DNA of 64,000 nt, taken from positions 1 to 64,000 of the forward strand of contig JACFMR010000011.1 of NCBI GenBank assembly GCA_019455245.1. Reading direction: 5' to 3'. How positions within the stretch are numbered: position 1 is the first letter of the stretch; every line of letters starts with the position of its first letter. A program made the translations under genes and the position numbers. Of the stretch, positions 54,042-62,007 are shown piece after piece. Source of the stretch: Opitutaceae bacterium. Its GTDB lineage: Bacteria > Verrucomicrobiota > Verrucomicrobiia > Opitutales > Opitutaceae. The notes under the pieces are model-generated. The model saw nothing but the letters and a program-made list of their open reading frames with translations, did not search any database and was not told where the DNA came from.

Positions 54042-54356
54042 CTATCGGCCGAATAACGTGATCAGAAACAGGAATGTGACCGCACCCATGCCCATGATTA
54101 ATAGCTTCACGAAATCTTGGTTCGAACAAGCCCAGGGCATTTCTTTGATCTTCGCTTCGATGTTTCTTTGAAATGCGAGCGATTTCTCATCGTGACCTTT
54201 CATCTTTCGCAGCGTGATTGCGCAATCGATGAAAATGGCAGCGTAGATGAGGAGCTCGATGCTTCGAAACCGCAAAAAGCCCACGAAGAACAGTCCGAAG
54301 AACGCGGCGAATAATGTGAGAGCTACAATCCGAAACGGACTCATTTGCCGAGACAT
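54042..54356 (-). CDS. Small low-GC membrane protein, unknown
   Basis: 104 residues from ATG 54356 with three hydrophobic segments (FRIVALTLFAAFFGLFFVGFL, ELLIYAAIFIDCAITL, LIMGMGAVTFLFLITLF) around a charged middle (KMKGHDEKSLAFQRNIEAKIKEM). I do not recognise a family. Local GC is about 45 percent by hand count, far below the region's usual 65 percent or so, which suggests recent acquisition. It lies just beyond the 5' side of tRNA-His. A TTG at 54386 is an alternative start. Its coding status rests on coherent membrane-protein composition only. Confidence 0.6.
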   Translation of the reverse strand: MSRQMSPFRIVALTLFAAFFGLFFVGFLRFRSIELLIYAAIFIDCAITLRKMKGHDEKSLAFQRNIEAKIKEMPWACSNQDFVKLLIMGMGAVTFLFLITLFGR

Positions 54357-54386
54357 TATAACTTCATCGCGGTCTAACGTTTTCAA

Positions 54387-54921
54387 GCCGGGGTGTCGCG
54401 CTTTAAGCGCAGCAGGTAGAGCTGAATCTCCTGCCGTTCACGTTGCGACATCCGGGAAAGACTATGCTTCACCTGGAGAATGCTCATATGGAAAAGATGA
54501 ATCTGCGTGCGATTCCGTCAAGCGACGCATCGACTAACACCATGTTACGAACATGGCTTTTGCGGAAACCGCCCCTTACCTGATCAGGCGGCATCTCTGT
54601 GAGACAGCGGCTTGGAGTGAGGTGTGCAGGACGTGAGTGCCCGGCCATCGGCCGGGCCTACAAGGCGACAGGGGCGTGTTTTGTTTGCGTGAGCCATTAT
54701 CAATCTGTGTTCATCGGTGAAATCCGTGGTTCAACGGTTTGAATCCGGACGGTGGTGGGCGGCACGGACCAAGGTCCGGCCCTACGAGATCAGGCCGCGA
54801 CACTGCGCGAGGTGGCGTGAGTGCCCGGCCGACGGCCGGGCCGACAGGGCAGGCGGGCAAGCTCTGGTTGCGCGTGGTTGCGTTCCGGCGTTGGGCGGTG
54901 TGGAATGCCGGCATCTGTCCG
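54387..54921. other. 535-bp non-coding, repeat-rich stretch
   Basis: No supported gene. The left part (to about 54560) is moderate-GC sequence without clear signals. From 54600 it carries hairpins GCCCGGCC-ATC-GGCCGGGC (54639-54657), CGGACC-AA-GGTCCG (54765-54778, followed by GCCCTAC) and GCCCGGCC-GAC-GGCCGGGC (54823-54841). The first and third are both introduced by GTGAGT. Between them lies a triplicated ATCNGTG phrase at 54703, 54713 and 54722. Confidence 0.7.
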
Positions 54922-55698
54922 ATGCAGCGACTGCGTATTCTCACCTTCAACATTGCCCACGGGCGCGGCTTGACGCCGATCCAAGGACTGACGCTGGCCA
55001 AGAAATTGCGCATCAATCTGCGGAGGATCGCCCGGTTGATCGTCAAGCTGAAGCCCGATATCGTGGCGCTGCAGGAGATTGACCAGAATTCGCGGTGGGC
55101 CGGCAATTTCGACCAGCTCAATTACCTGCAGTCGCACACGGGGTACCAGCACACGGTTTTCGGCATCAACAACCGGCGTGAGGGCCTGCTCAACCTCAGC
55201 TATGGCAACGCCATCCTGTCGCGCCACCCGATCATTGAGTCGGAGAACATCGTGTTTGGCTCCAGCCGGGTGGGGGAGAAGGGGTTTCTTTACGTGGAGC
55301 TCGATGTGGCCGGGCGACGGCTGCCGGTGCTCAACCTGCACCTGCACTACCGCTCGCGCGTACACCGCTTCCGGCAGGTCGAGCGGATCATGGATTACGT
55401 GACCGGCAAGAGTTACGACCGGCGCGACCACTGGCACATGCCCCCGATCGTCTGCGGCGATCTCAACAATTCCGTGCACAAACCCGATGCCACGGCCGAG
55501 TTGCTGCGCTATTTCATGCTGCACGGCGCTTACAGCCTGCATCCGCAGGACGGGCTGACCTTCCCCAGCGCGCTGCCCAGCCGGGGGCTCGATTTCGTCT
55601 TCCTGCCGCCGGCCTGCCAAGAGGCGAGGAGCGAGGTGGTGCGCAGCTTCCTGTCCGACCACCGGCCGGTGCTGGTGGACTTCGCGCTGGAGGAATGA
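54922..55698 (+). CDS. Endonuclease/exonuclease/phosphatase (EEP) family hydrolase
   Basis: 258 residues from ATG 54922; the frame is open upstream but runs through repeat DNA. EEP motifs in order: LRILTFNIAHGRG, IVALQEIDQNSRW (catalytic Glu), YGNAILSRHP, LNLHLHYRS, VCGDLNN, and the C-terminal SDHRPVLVDF. The family includes nucleases, sphingomyelinase-like and inositol-phosphate phosphatases; the substrate is not decidable here. No signal peptide. trpA follows 51 bp downstream. Confidence 0.87.
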   Translation: MQRLRILTFNIAHGRGLTPIQGLTLAKKLRINLRRIARLIVKLKPDIVALQEIDQNSRWAGNFDQLNYLQSHTGYQHTVFGINNRREGLLNLSYGNAILSRHPIIESENIVFGSSRVGEKGFLYVELDVAGRRLPVLNLHLHYRSRVHRFRQVERIMDYVTGKSYDRRDHWHMPPIVCGDLNNSVHKPDATAELLRYFMLHGAYSLHPQDGLTFPSALPSRGLDFVFLPPACQEARSEVVRSFLSDHRPVLVDFALEE

Positions 55699-55749
55699 GC
55701 AAAAACGGACTTTGCGCCGGCCGGCATTTGCGCCACTGATTGAACTTCC

Positions 55750-56556
55750 ATGTCCCGCATCGTCCAAGCCTTTGCCCGTGCCCGTGCCGAGAAACGCGCC
55801 GCCTTTGTGGCCTACCTCTGCGCGGGCGATCCCGATTTGGAAACCTCGCTGGCCTGCTGCCGCGCGGTGATTGAGAGCGGCATCGATGTGCTCGAGCTGG
55901 GCGTGCCGTTTTCCGATCCGCTGGCCGACGGCCTGACCAACCAGCTCGCTGCCCAACGCGCGCTCGCCTCCGGCATGAACCGGGCGCGGGTTTTCGAGCT
56001 GGTGCGTCGCATCCGCGAATTCAGCCAGGTGCCCGTGGTGTTCTACACCTACTACAATCTTGTGTTCAGCCACGGGGTCGACGCCTACGTGGCGGAGGCC
56101 AGGGCCGCCGGGGTGGACGGCATGCTGACGCTCGATCTGCCGCCGGAGGAAGCCGGCGAGGTGCAGGACGCCTGCCGCCGGCACGGCGTGGAAACGGTGT
56201 TCATCGTGGCCCCGACCACGCCGGAGAGCCGCCTGCCGCGCATCGTTGGCGCCGCGACCGGTTTCATCTACTACGTTTCACGCGAAGGCGTGACCGGCGT
56301 GCGCGACCGGATGGCGGACAACATTCCCGAGGCCGTGGCGCAGATCAAGGCGCACACGTCGCTGCCGGTGGTGGTGGGCTTCGGCATCTCCACCCGGGCG
56401 CAGGTGCGCACCGTGGCCGCGGCCGCCGACGGCGTCGTGGTGGGCAGCGCACTGGTGAACTGCATTCGCGATCACGAAGGCCAGCCGGAAAAAATCGTGG
56501 CCAAGCTCCGCGCGGTGGCCGTGGATCTGGTGGCCGGGGTCCGGAACGGCGATTGA
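55750..56556 (+). CDS. trpA: Tryptophan synthase alpha chain
   Basis: 268 residues; cleaves indole-3-glycerol phosphate to indole and G3P and passes indole to TrpB. Catalytic glutamate in VLELGVPFSDP and catalytic aspartate in PLADG are present. The usual DGPxIQ is DGLTNQ here. GFIYYVSREGVTG and VVGFGIST (phosphate loop) are intact. It is separated from trpB and the other trp genes, none of which lies in the window. The REC-GGDEF gene starts 9 bp downstream. Confidence 0.95.
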   Translation: MSRIVQAFARARAEKRAAFVAYLCAGDPDLETSLACCRAVIESGIDVLELGVPFSDPLADGLTNQLAAQRALASGMNRARVFELVRRIREFSQVPVVFYTYYNLVFSHGVDAYVAEARAAGVDGMLTLDLPPEEAGEVQDACRRHGVETVFIVAPTTPESRLPRIVGAATGFIYYVSREGVTGVRDRMADNIPEAVAQIKAHTSLPVVVGFGISTRAQVRTVAAAADGVVVGSALVNCIRDHEGQPEKIVAKLRAVAVDLVAGVRNGD

Positions 56557-56565
56557 AAGGCGACG

Positions 56566-57468
56566 ATGTCACGTCGCGTACTCCTGATTGATGACGACCG
56601 GTTGCAGTACCGGCTCACGGCACAGCAGTTCCGCACCTTTGCCTCGGGGGACTACGAACTCGACTGGAGTGAAACCTATGACGACGGCCTGCGCCGCCTG
56701 CTGACCGGAAACTACGCGGTTTGTCTGCTGGACTACCGGCTGGGCGAGCGCAACGGGCTGGAGCTGATCCGTGAGGCCATGACGCAGGGTTGCCGTGTGC
56801 CGATCATTTTTCTCACGGCGGAAACCGGCGAATCGGTGGACATCGAGGCGATGAACGCCGGCGCGCTCGACTATCTCGTGAAGGGGGAGATCACGCCCCG
56901 CCTGCTGGAACGTTCACTGCGCTACGCGCTCAAACTCGGCGAGACCCTCGAGGCGCTGCGCCGGCTGGCCACGCGCGACCAGCTCACCGGTTTGCTCAAC
57001 CGGCGTGAGTTTGACCGCATTTTACAGGAGGAGACCGAACGGTCCAGGCGGTTCGGCCACCCGTTCGCGCTGATCCTGGCCGACATCGATCACTTCAAGC
57101 AGGTGAACGACACGCGCGGTCATCCCGCCGGCGATGCGGTGTTGCGGGAGGTGACCCGGCGTTTCGCGGAGTCTGTGCGCTCGGTGGACCGGGTGGCGCG
57201 CATCGGCGGCGAGGAGTTTGCGATCGTGATGCTTGAGGCCGATGCCGCGATGGCGCGCCAACAGGCCGAACGGTTGCGCGAAAAGATCGAGCGGCACGCG
57301 TGCGCGTTGCCCGAGGGCGATCCGCAAGCGGTGACGGTCAGCCTGGGCCTCGCGGTTTTTCCGCACGACGGCGCGGATGCCGCCGCGCTGGTGCAGGCGG
57401 CGGATCGGGCGCTCTATGCGGCGAAGGCCGGCGGGCGCAATCGCGCGGTTGGTGCGGGGCAAAGCTGA
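56566..57468 (+). CDS. Response regulator diguanylate cyclase (REC-GGDEF)
   Basis: 300 residues. Receiver domain about 4-120 with acidic pocket DDD, phospho-acceptor Asp in CLLDYRLGERNG (about residue 55), Thr in FLTAET and Lys in YLVKGEI. GGDEF domain about 135-295: TRDQLTGLLNR, ILADIDHFKQVND and active site GGEEF (214-218). An inhibitory I-site RSVD sits exactly five residues before it, implying product feedback by c-di-GMP. It should make c-di-GMP on phosphorylation; its sensor kinase is not adjacent. The 9-bp gap to trpA suggests shared transcription by position only. Confidence 0.94.
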   Translation: MSRRVLLIDDDRLQYRLTAQQFRTFASGDYELDWSETYDDGLRRLLTGNYAVCLLDYRLGERNGLELIREAMTQGCRVPIIFLTAETGESVDIEAMNAGALDYLVKGEITPRLLERSLRYALKLGETLEALRRLATRDQLTGLLNRREFDRILQEETERSRRFGHPFALILADIDHFKQVNDTRGHPAGDAVLREVTRRFAESVRSVDRVARIGGEEFAIVMLEADAAMARQQAERLREKIERHACALPEGDPQAVTVSLGLAVFPHDGADAAALVQAADRALYAAKAGGRNRAVGAGQS

Positions 57469-57624
57469 CCAGCCCGCACTTGATTGAAATGGAGCCGCGT
57501 TTGAAGGCGCAGCCTGAAAACGTGGTCACCACACGGAGTGGGCCACGCTTGCGCCTGCGGCTTAAGCGCGGCTACGACCGCCGGGCGTAGGTCAACGCTG
57601 CAGCGGTTTCACCAACCCGGGACA

Positions 57625-57675
57625 CGCGCCTTGAGGCTTGCCCGCCGTAGGCTTGGGGAGGCGGGGCAAGGCGCG
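57625..57675. repeat. Long imperfect hairpin between convergent genes
   Basis: CGCGCCTTG (57625-57633) pairs with CAAGGCGCG (57667-57675), and inside them TTGCCCGCC pairs largely with GGCGGGGCAA. It fills the gap between the REC-GGDEF gene and the convergent lipid kinase gene. No T-run on either side. The remaining ~220 bp of this gap holds no supported gene. Confidence 0.55.
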
Positions 57676-57691
57676 CTTCCGGATGGCACGT

Positions 57692-58573
57692 TTACCGATG
57701 CCCGGGCACCAGCACGCGCAGGCTGCGCGGCCGCACCTTTACCGTGACGACGGCCCCGGTTTCAAACGGTTCGCCGTCGGCGTGCACCGGTCCCGCGGCG
57801 GGGCGGGTGATTTCAAATTCTCCGGCCCGTATCCGCACGACGCGCGGGCTGCCGTCGAGTCGGCCGCGGAAGAACCGCACGGCCAGGGGCAGGGCGGAAA
57901 AGAACGTCACGGGCCGGATCAGCGTCAGGTCCAGCAGGCCGTCGTCGATGATCGCGCCGGGCGCGATGCGGCAGTCGTTGCCGTATTGGTCCGAATTGGC
58001 GACGGCGACGATGAAAGCGGTTTCGGTCAACACACCGGCAGAGCTGCGCACGGTCACCGGCACGGGTTGAAAATTTCGCCAGGCCGTGAGACCGGTGCGG
58101 ATGTAGGCCGACAGTCCGCGCCGCGACACGTGGGCGAAGCGATCGCTGATCTCCGCGTCGAATCCGAGTCCCATGACATTGCAGAACGGCCGGCCGTTGA
58201 CCGTGGCGGTGTCGATCACGCGGGGCTGGCCGGTCAGGAGGGTGCGAAACGCGCCGCGGCCGGGGCCCGGGATGCCAAGGTGGCGGCCGAGACCGTTGCC
58301 GGAGCCGCAGGGGATGAGGCCGAGGTTGACCGGCGTGTCGAGCAGGGCGGCGGCGACTTCGTTCATGGTGCCGTCGCCGCCGATGGCGACCACGGTGTCG
58401 CAACCGTCCGCCATCGCGGCGCGGGCGAGCTCGGTGGCGTGCTGCGGCCGTTCCGTGCGCACGACCGTGGCGTCGAGCCGGTGTTCCCGGATGAACGCGT
58501 GGGCGCGATGCCACAGGTGCGGGTTGCGGGCGTTGTGTCCGGAGCGGGGGTTGTAGATGAGTCGGAACTTCAA
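57692..58573 (-). CDS. Diacylglycerol/lipid kinase family protein
   Basis: 293 residues from TTG 58573, which places FRLIYNPRSGHN at the N-terminus as usual for the DAGK catalytic family (YegS/BmrU type). ATP-site VVAIGGDGTMNEVAAAL, then LIPCGSGNGLGRHL, FCNVMGLGFDAEISDRFA and the C-terminal VHADGEPF are all present. Such enzymes phosphorylate diacylglycerol or related lipids with ATP. There is no ATG near the N-terminus; a GTG at 58678 would add 35 unlikely residues. Divergent from miaA. Confidence 0.9.
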   Translation of the reverse strand: MKFRLIYNPRSGHNARNPHLWHRAHAFIREHRLDATVVRTERPQHATELARAAMADGCDTVVAIGGDGTMNEVAAALLDTPVNLGLIPCGSGNGLGRHLGIPGPGRGAFRTLLTGQPRVIDTATVNGRPFCNVMGLGFDAEISDRFAHVSRRGLSAYIRTGLTAWRNFQPVPVTVRSSAGVLTETAFIVAVANSDQYGNDCRIAPGAIIDDGLLDLTLIRPVTFFSALPLAVRFFRGRLDGSPRVVRIRAGEFEITRPAAGPVHADGEPFETGAVVTVKVRPRSLRVLVPGHR

Positions 58574-58686
58574 GCCGGGAGGAGTCTGCGGTTTTCCTGA
58601 TCCGCGGCGAGGTCGGAAAGCGGGCACCCGCCGGGAAATCACACGCTTGTAACAACGCGCGGCCTGCGCAGGAATCACCCCGCGCC

Positions 58687-59583
58687 ATGCCGATAACTCC
58701 CGTGATTCATGTGCTCACCGGTTGCACCGCCGTGGGCAAGACCGAGCTGGCCTTGCGCTGGGCGGAGGCGCATGACGCGGAAATCGTCTCCTGCGACGCG
58801 CTGCTGTTTTACCGCGGCATGGACATCGGCACGGCCAAACCGACGGCGGCTGAACTGGCGCGGGTGCCGCATCACCTGATCGATCTCTGTGCGCCGGACG
58901 AGCCGATGGACATCGCGCGTTATGTGACGTTGGCGCGGGACGCCGTGCGCGACATCATCGATCGCGGCCGGCGCGTGTTGGTGACGGGCGGCAGCGGCTT
59001 TTATCTCAAGGCGTTTTTCGCGCCCGTGGTCGACGCGGTCGAGGTGCCGGCCGACGTGAGACGGCAGGTGGCGACGTTGGATGCCGCGACGGCATTACGG
59101 AGACTGCGTGAGCTCAACCCCGGCGGTTTGGGGGCGCTCGATGTGGCGAATCCGCGCCGCGTGAGCCGGGCCTTGGAGCGTTGCTTGGCGTCGGGCCGCA
59201 GTGTGCCCGAGTTGCAGGCTGACTTCGCGCGGCAACCGGCGCCGTTTTCCGACCACGAGGTGAAACTCACGGAGTTGGTGCGTGCGCCCGAGGAGCTTGA
59301 GTCACGCATCCGCCAACGGGTGCGGGCGATGCTGGCGGCCGGGCTGGTGGCGGAGGTGCGGCAATTGGTAGCCGCCGGGTTGGAGGCGAATCCCAGCGCG
59401 GCATCGGCCATCGGTTATCGCGAGGTCATCGCCCTGTTGGCAGGTCGGCTGGCGGAGGCCGATTTGGCGGAGGCAATCGTGAAGAACACGCGTGGGCTGG
59501 TGAAGAAGCAGCGCACCTGGTTTCGCACGCAATTGCCGGAGCATCGCCGCATCGACGCGAACGACCCCGGCGCGCTTTTCTGA
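58687..59583 (+). CDS. miaA: tRNA dimethylallyltransferase
   Basis: 298 residues; adds the dimethylallyl group to A37 of tRNAs reading UNN codons. P-loop TGCTAVGKTELA (about 11-22), DALLFYRGMDIGTAKPT, VPHHLIDLCAP, VTGGSGFYLKAF, and the C-terminal SAIGYREVIALL and KKQRTWFR. The usual length is about 300. Single gene; it ends 12 bp before the convergent membrane protein gene. Confidence 0.95.
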   Translation: MPITPVIHVLTGCTAVGKTELALRWAEAHDAEIVSCDALLFYRGMDIGTAKPTAAELARVPHHLIDLCAPDEPMDIARYVTLARDAVRDIIDRGRRVLVTGGSGFYLKAFFAPVVDAVEVPADVRRQVATLDAATALRRLRELNPGGLGALDVANPRRVSRALERCLASGRSVPELQADFARQPAPFSDHEVKLTELVRAPEELESRIRQRVRAMLAAGLVAEVRQLVAAGLEANPSAASAIGYREVIALLAGRLAEADLAEAIVKNTRGLVKKQRTWFRTQLPEHRRIDANDPGALF

Positions 59584-59595
59584 GCCGGGTGGCGG

Positions 59596-60192
59596 TCAGG
59601 GCGAAGGCAGGATCTCCGGCGGACCTTTGCGGCCGCCGCCGAGGCGCATGAAAATAATCAGATGCGTGGCCAGCAGCAGCGGGGCCAAAAAGGTGGGCCA
59701 CAGGCTGAGCGGCAGCGTGGTCAACGCCTGCAGGCCGTTGGAACCCTCGGGCAGCCAGCGCACGAGATTGACCAGGGTCAGCAGGATGTCCACGAGGCCG
59801 ACGACATTCCAGATGGTGAGCAGCCGGCGGCCCGGCCCGGAATCCAAGCGCAGGAAGAGCAGGGCGACGGCAAACGCAGCGGTGACGGCGCCGCCGGCCC
59901 CGGCGGGGAAGGCCAGCGGTTCCGGCCAGATGCCGCGGTAGCCGAGCTGCACAAAATAGATGCCGGCGAAACGCAGCAGATGCGGGGCCACCAGCCAGCG
60001 CAGGTCGAGCCCGTCGATCTGTCGCTTCAGGCCCGCGGCGCGCCGGTAAATCGAGAGCGCCGCCACACCGAGGAGCAGCACCAGCAGCACGTGCGCCAGC
60101 ACCGGCCAGTCAGCCAGCGTGGCGAGACGGCCCGCCACGAGTGCGCAAAACAACCAGAGCAAAAGGGCCCGCAGGGGCGTCAGTATCGGCAT
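59596..60192 (-). CDS. Polytopic membrane protein, unknown
   Basis: 198 residues with about six hydrophobic helices (LRALLLWLFCALVAG, VLAHVLLVLLLGVAAL, VAPHLLRFAGIYFVQLGY, AVTAAFAVALLFLRL, IWNVVGLVDILLTLVNLV, LPLSLWPTFLAPLLLATHLIIF) and a short basic tail. I recognise no family or catalytic motif. It starts 3 bp after the TolC-like gene stop on the same strand, so it is probably co-transcribed with it. Confidence 0.75.
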   Translation of the reverse strand: MPILTPLRALLLWLFCALVAGRLATLADWPVLAHVLLVLLLGVAALSIYRRAAGLKRQIDGLDLRWLVAPHLLRFAGIYFVQLGYRGIWPEPLAFPAGAGGAVTAAFAVALLFLRLDSGPGRRLLTIWNVVGLVDILLTLVNLVRWLPEGSNGLQALTTLPLSLWPTFLAPLLLATHLIIFMRLGGGRKGPPEILPSP

Positions 60193-60195
60193 GCG

Positions 60196-61710
60196 CTATC
60201 CATTGACCGCCGAAACGGGTTCTGCAACCGCGATGTCGTAGGTTTCCAGGGAGCTGCCCTCGAGCCGGTGCAGCTCGGAAATCGCCTTGCGCAGGTTGAC
60301 CCGTGCCTGCAGTTCCGCCACCCGGGCGCGTTCCAAATCGTCCTGCGCCTCGAGCACGCGGCGGCTGGTCGAGAGACCGGCGTCGAACCGGGCGCGCTCG
60401 AGTTCGTATTGCCGCTCGCTCAGCGAGGTGCCCTGCGCGGAGATGGCCACGCTTTCGAGATTGGTCTCCACGGAGCGGACGGCGGCGCGCACCTGCACCA
60501 TGATGTTTTGCTCCAACTGGCGCAGCCGGGTCTGTTCGCGCATCAGGTTGTTGCGGGCGGTGAAATAGCGGGCCTTGTCGCCGCGCATGCCCCACGGCAC
60601 GGTGAGGGAAAGATCGACCTGCCACGAGTAACCGTCGCCGTTGGGCACGCGGTTGAAGGCGTCATGGGCGCTGTTGTCGCGGGCGTTGTAGCCTAGCGCG
60701 CCGCCGAGATCGAGCGAGGGCAGGCGGTTGCGGCGCGCCGCGGCCACGTCGATCTCGTATTGCCGGATGCTGTTCTCGGTGGCGATGTAGTCGGGCTGGT
60801 TGTCGCGGGCGAGTTTGTAGGAGGCGGCGAAATCGACGTGGATGCCGTTGAAATCGGGCATGCCAACCTCGCCCACGTTGTCGTCAAACTGGAACTGGCC
60901 GATGAGGTTGAGCAGGCGGTCCTGGGCGTCGCGGGCGGATTGCTCGGCGAGCAGTACGTTGTTGCGCGCGCTGGCGACGCCGACCTCGGCCTGGAGCACG
61001 TCGAGGTCGGTGGCGACGCCGGTGTTCTTGCGGGCGAGGTTCTCGTCGTAGAGCTTTTCGGCCAGCGCGAGGCTGTGGCGGCGGACCTTGAGCTGTTCGC
61101 GGGCGAAAACGAGGTCGTAGTAGGCGCCCTCGGTGTCGCGCACGACCTGCAGCAGGCGGGATTTGTAGTTGAGATTGGCGATGTCGACCCCGAGCTCGGC
61201 CCGGCGGATGGCGGCGCGGTTGACGGCGGCGCCGGCGTTTTTGAGCAGGGGCTGGCGGACGGAGAGGGCCATGTCGGCGTTGTAGGCCGGATTGAGGGTG
61301 GCGTAGGGGTTGTTGGTGGCGCTGCGATCGAGGCTGCTGCTCAGGTTGAGCGAGGCGCCGGTGGCAATTTTTTGGGTGACCCCGATGCGGGTGCTGAAGT
61401 TGTCGCTCTCGGTGCCGACGAGCTGCGTGGACGGCACATCCGCGCGCGAGGCCGATTTGGAGGCGGACAGGGTGAAGCTCGGGTCATAGTCGGACTGCGA
61501 ACCGACCAGGGTTTGCACCGCGTTGGAGGTGCTGAAGCCTTGGATCTGGAGATCGAAGTTGTGCTGCAGAGCGCGACCGATGCATTCCTGCAGGGTCAGG
61601 GTGCCGGGACGGGCGGCGGAGGTTTCGGCGGCCCGTCCGAGGCCGAGGGAAAAGGCGACCAGCAAGGTCAGTTGCAGCAGGGGGAAGAGGCGCGGGAGCG
61701 GAGACGGCAT
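60196..61710 (-). CDS. TolC-family outer membrane efflux protein
   Basis: 504 residues from ATG 61710 with signal peptide LFPLLQLTLLVAFSLGLGRAAE. The outer-membrane-efflux repeat architecture is evident: LTLQECIGRALQHNFDLQIQ, then long coiled-coil segments with AEVGVASARNNVLLAEQSARDAQDRL and, in the second half, RQYELERARFDAGLSTSRRVLEAQDDLERARVAELQARVNL. TolC proteins form trimeric channels for RND, ABC or MFS pumps, but no adaptor or pump gene is adjacent. The frame stays open upstream to 61974 without a plausible start. Confidence 0.92.
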   Translation of the reverse strand: MPSPLPRLFPLLQLTLLVAFSLGLGRAAETSAARPGTLTLQECIGRALQHNFDLQIQGFSTSNAVQTLVGSQSDYDPSFTLSASKSASRADVPSTQLVGTESDNFSTRIGVTQKIATGASLNLSSSLDRSATNNPYATLNPAYNADMALSVRQPLLKNAGAAVNRAAIRRAELGVDIANLNYKSRLLQVVRDTEGAYYDLVFAREQLKVRRHSLALAEKLYDENLARKNTGVATDLDVLQAEVGVASARNNVLLAEQSARDAQDRLLNLIGQFQFDDNVGEVGMPDFNGIHVDFAASYKLARDNQPDYIATENSIRQYEIDVAAARRNRLPSLDLGGALGYNARDNSAHDAFNRVPNGDGYSWQVDLSLTVPWGMRGDKARYFTARNNLMREQTRLRQLEQNIMVQVRAAVRSVETNLESVAISAQGTSLSERQYELERARFDAGLSTSRRVLEAQDDLERARVAELQARVNLRKAISELHRLEGSSLETYDIAVAEPVSAVNG

Positions 61711-61972
61711 GAGCGGCGGAGCGTTGCGTGATGAAACGGATCGGTGAGATAACACGTCGGGGACGGAAAAGTTACGGAAATTTGCGGGCGTGAGGGCGAT
61801 GCAGGGAAAAGACGCCGGAGAACGGGCATCGGTTGCCGAAAAATTCGAAAACCCGGACATAATGCCGGAACAGCGGGACCGGGCGAGTCTGCCGTGTTCG
61901 GTCTGTCCGGTTCGAGCCAAAACAGGCCGAACGGTCAACGCGGGAGGATGAGCGGCACGGGGCGCGACCAAC

Positions 61973-61999
61973 AAAAAACCCGCCGGAGTGCGGCGGGTT
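61973..61999 (-). terminator. Rho-independent terminator for the PpiD-like gene
   Basis: 9-bp stem AACCCGCCG (61977-61985) / CGGCGGGTT (61991-61999), 5-nt loop. Read on the minus strand it continues into a run of T (61978-61973). It begins 8 bp past the stop at 62008. Confidence 0.88.
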
Positions 62000-62007
62000 C
62001 GGGTGGC

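Noticed and set aside
58638..58655. Possible PHO-type repeat (TTGTTAC and GTGTGAT, minus strand) upstream of the lipid kinase gene
   Set aside because: Only one heptamer fits the Y-G-x-x-A-C pattern, the second ends in T, and no -10-like hexamer lies 10 nt downstream.
61894..61931. GTTCGGTCTGT / ACAGGCCGAAC inverted repeat in the gap upstream of the TolC-like gene
   Set aside because: One mismatch, 15-nt spacer, no T-run and no recurring copy. The 297-bp gap otherwise holds only the terminator at 61973-61999.
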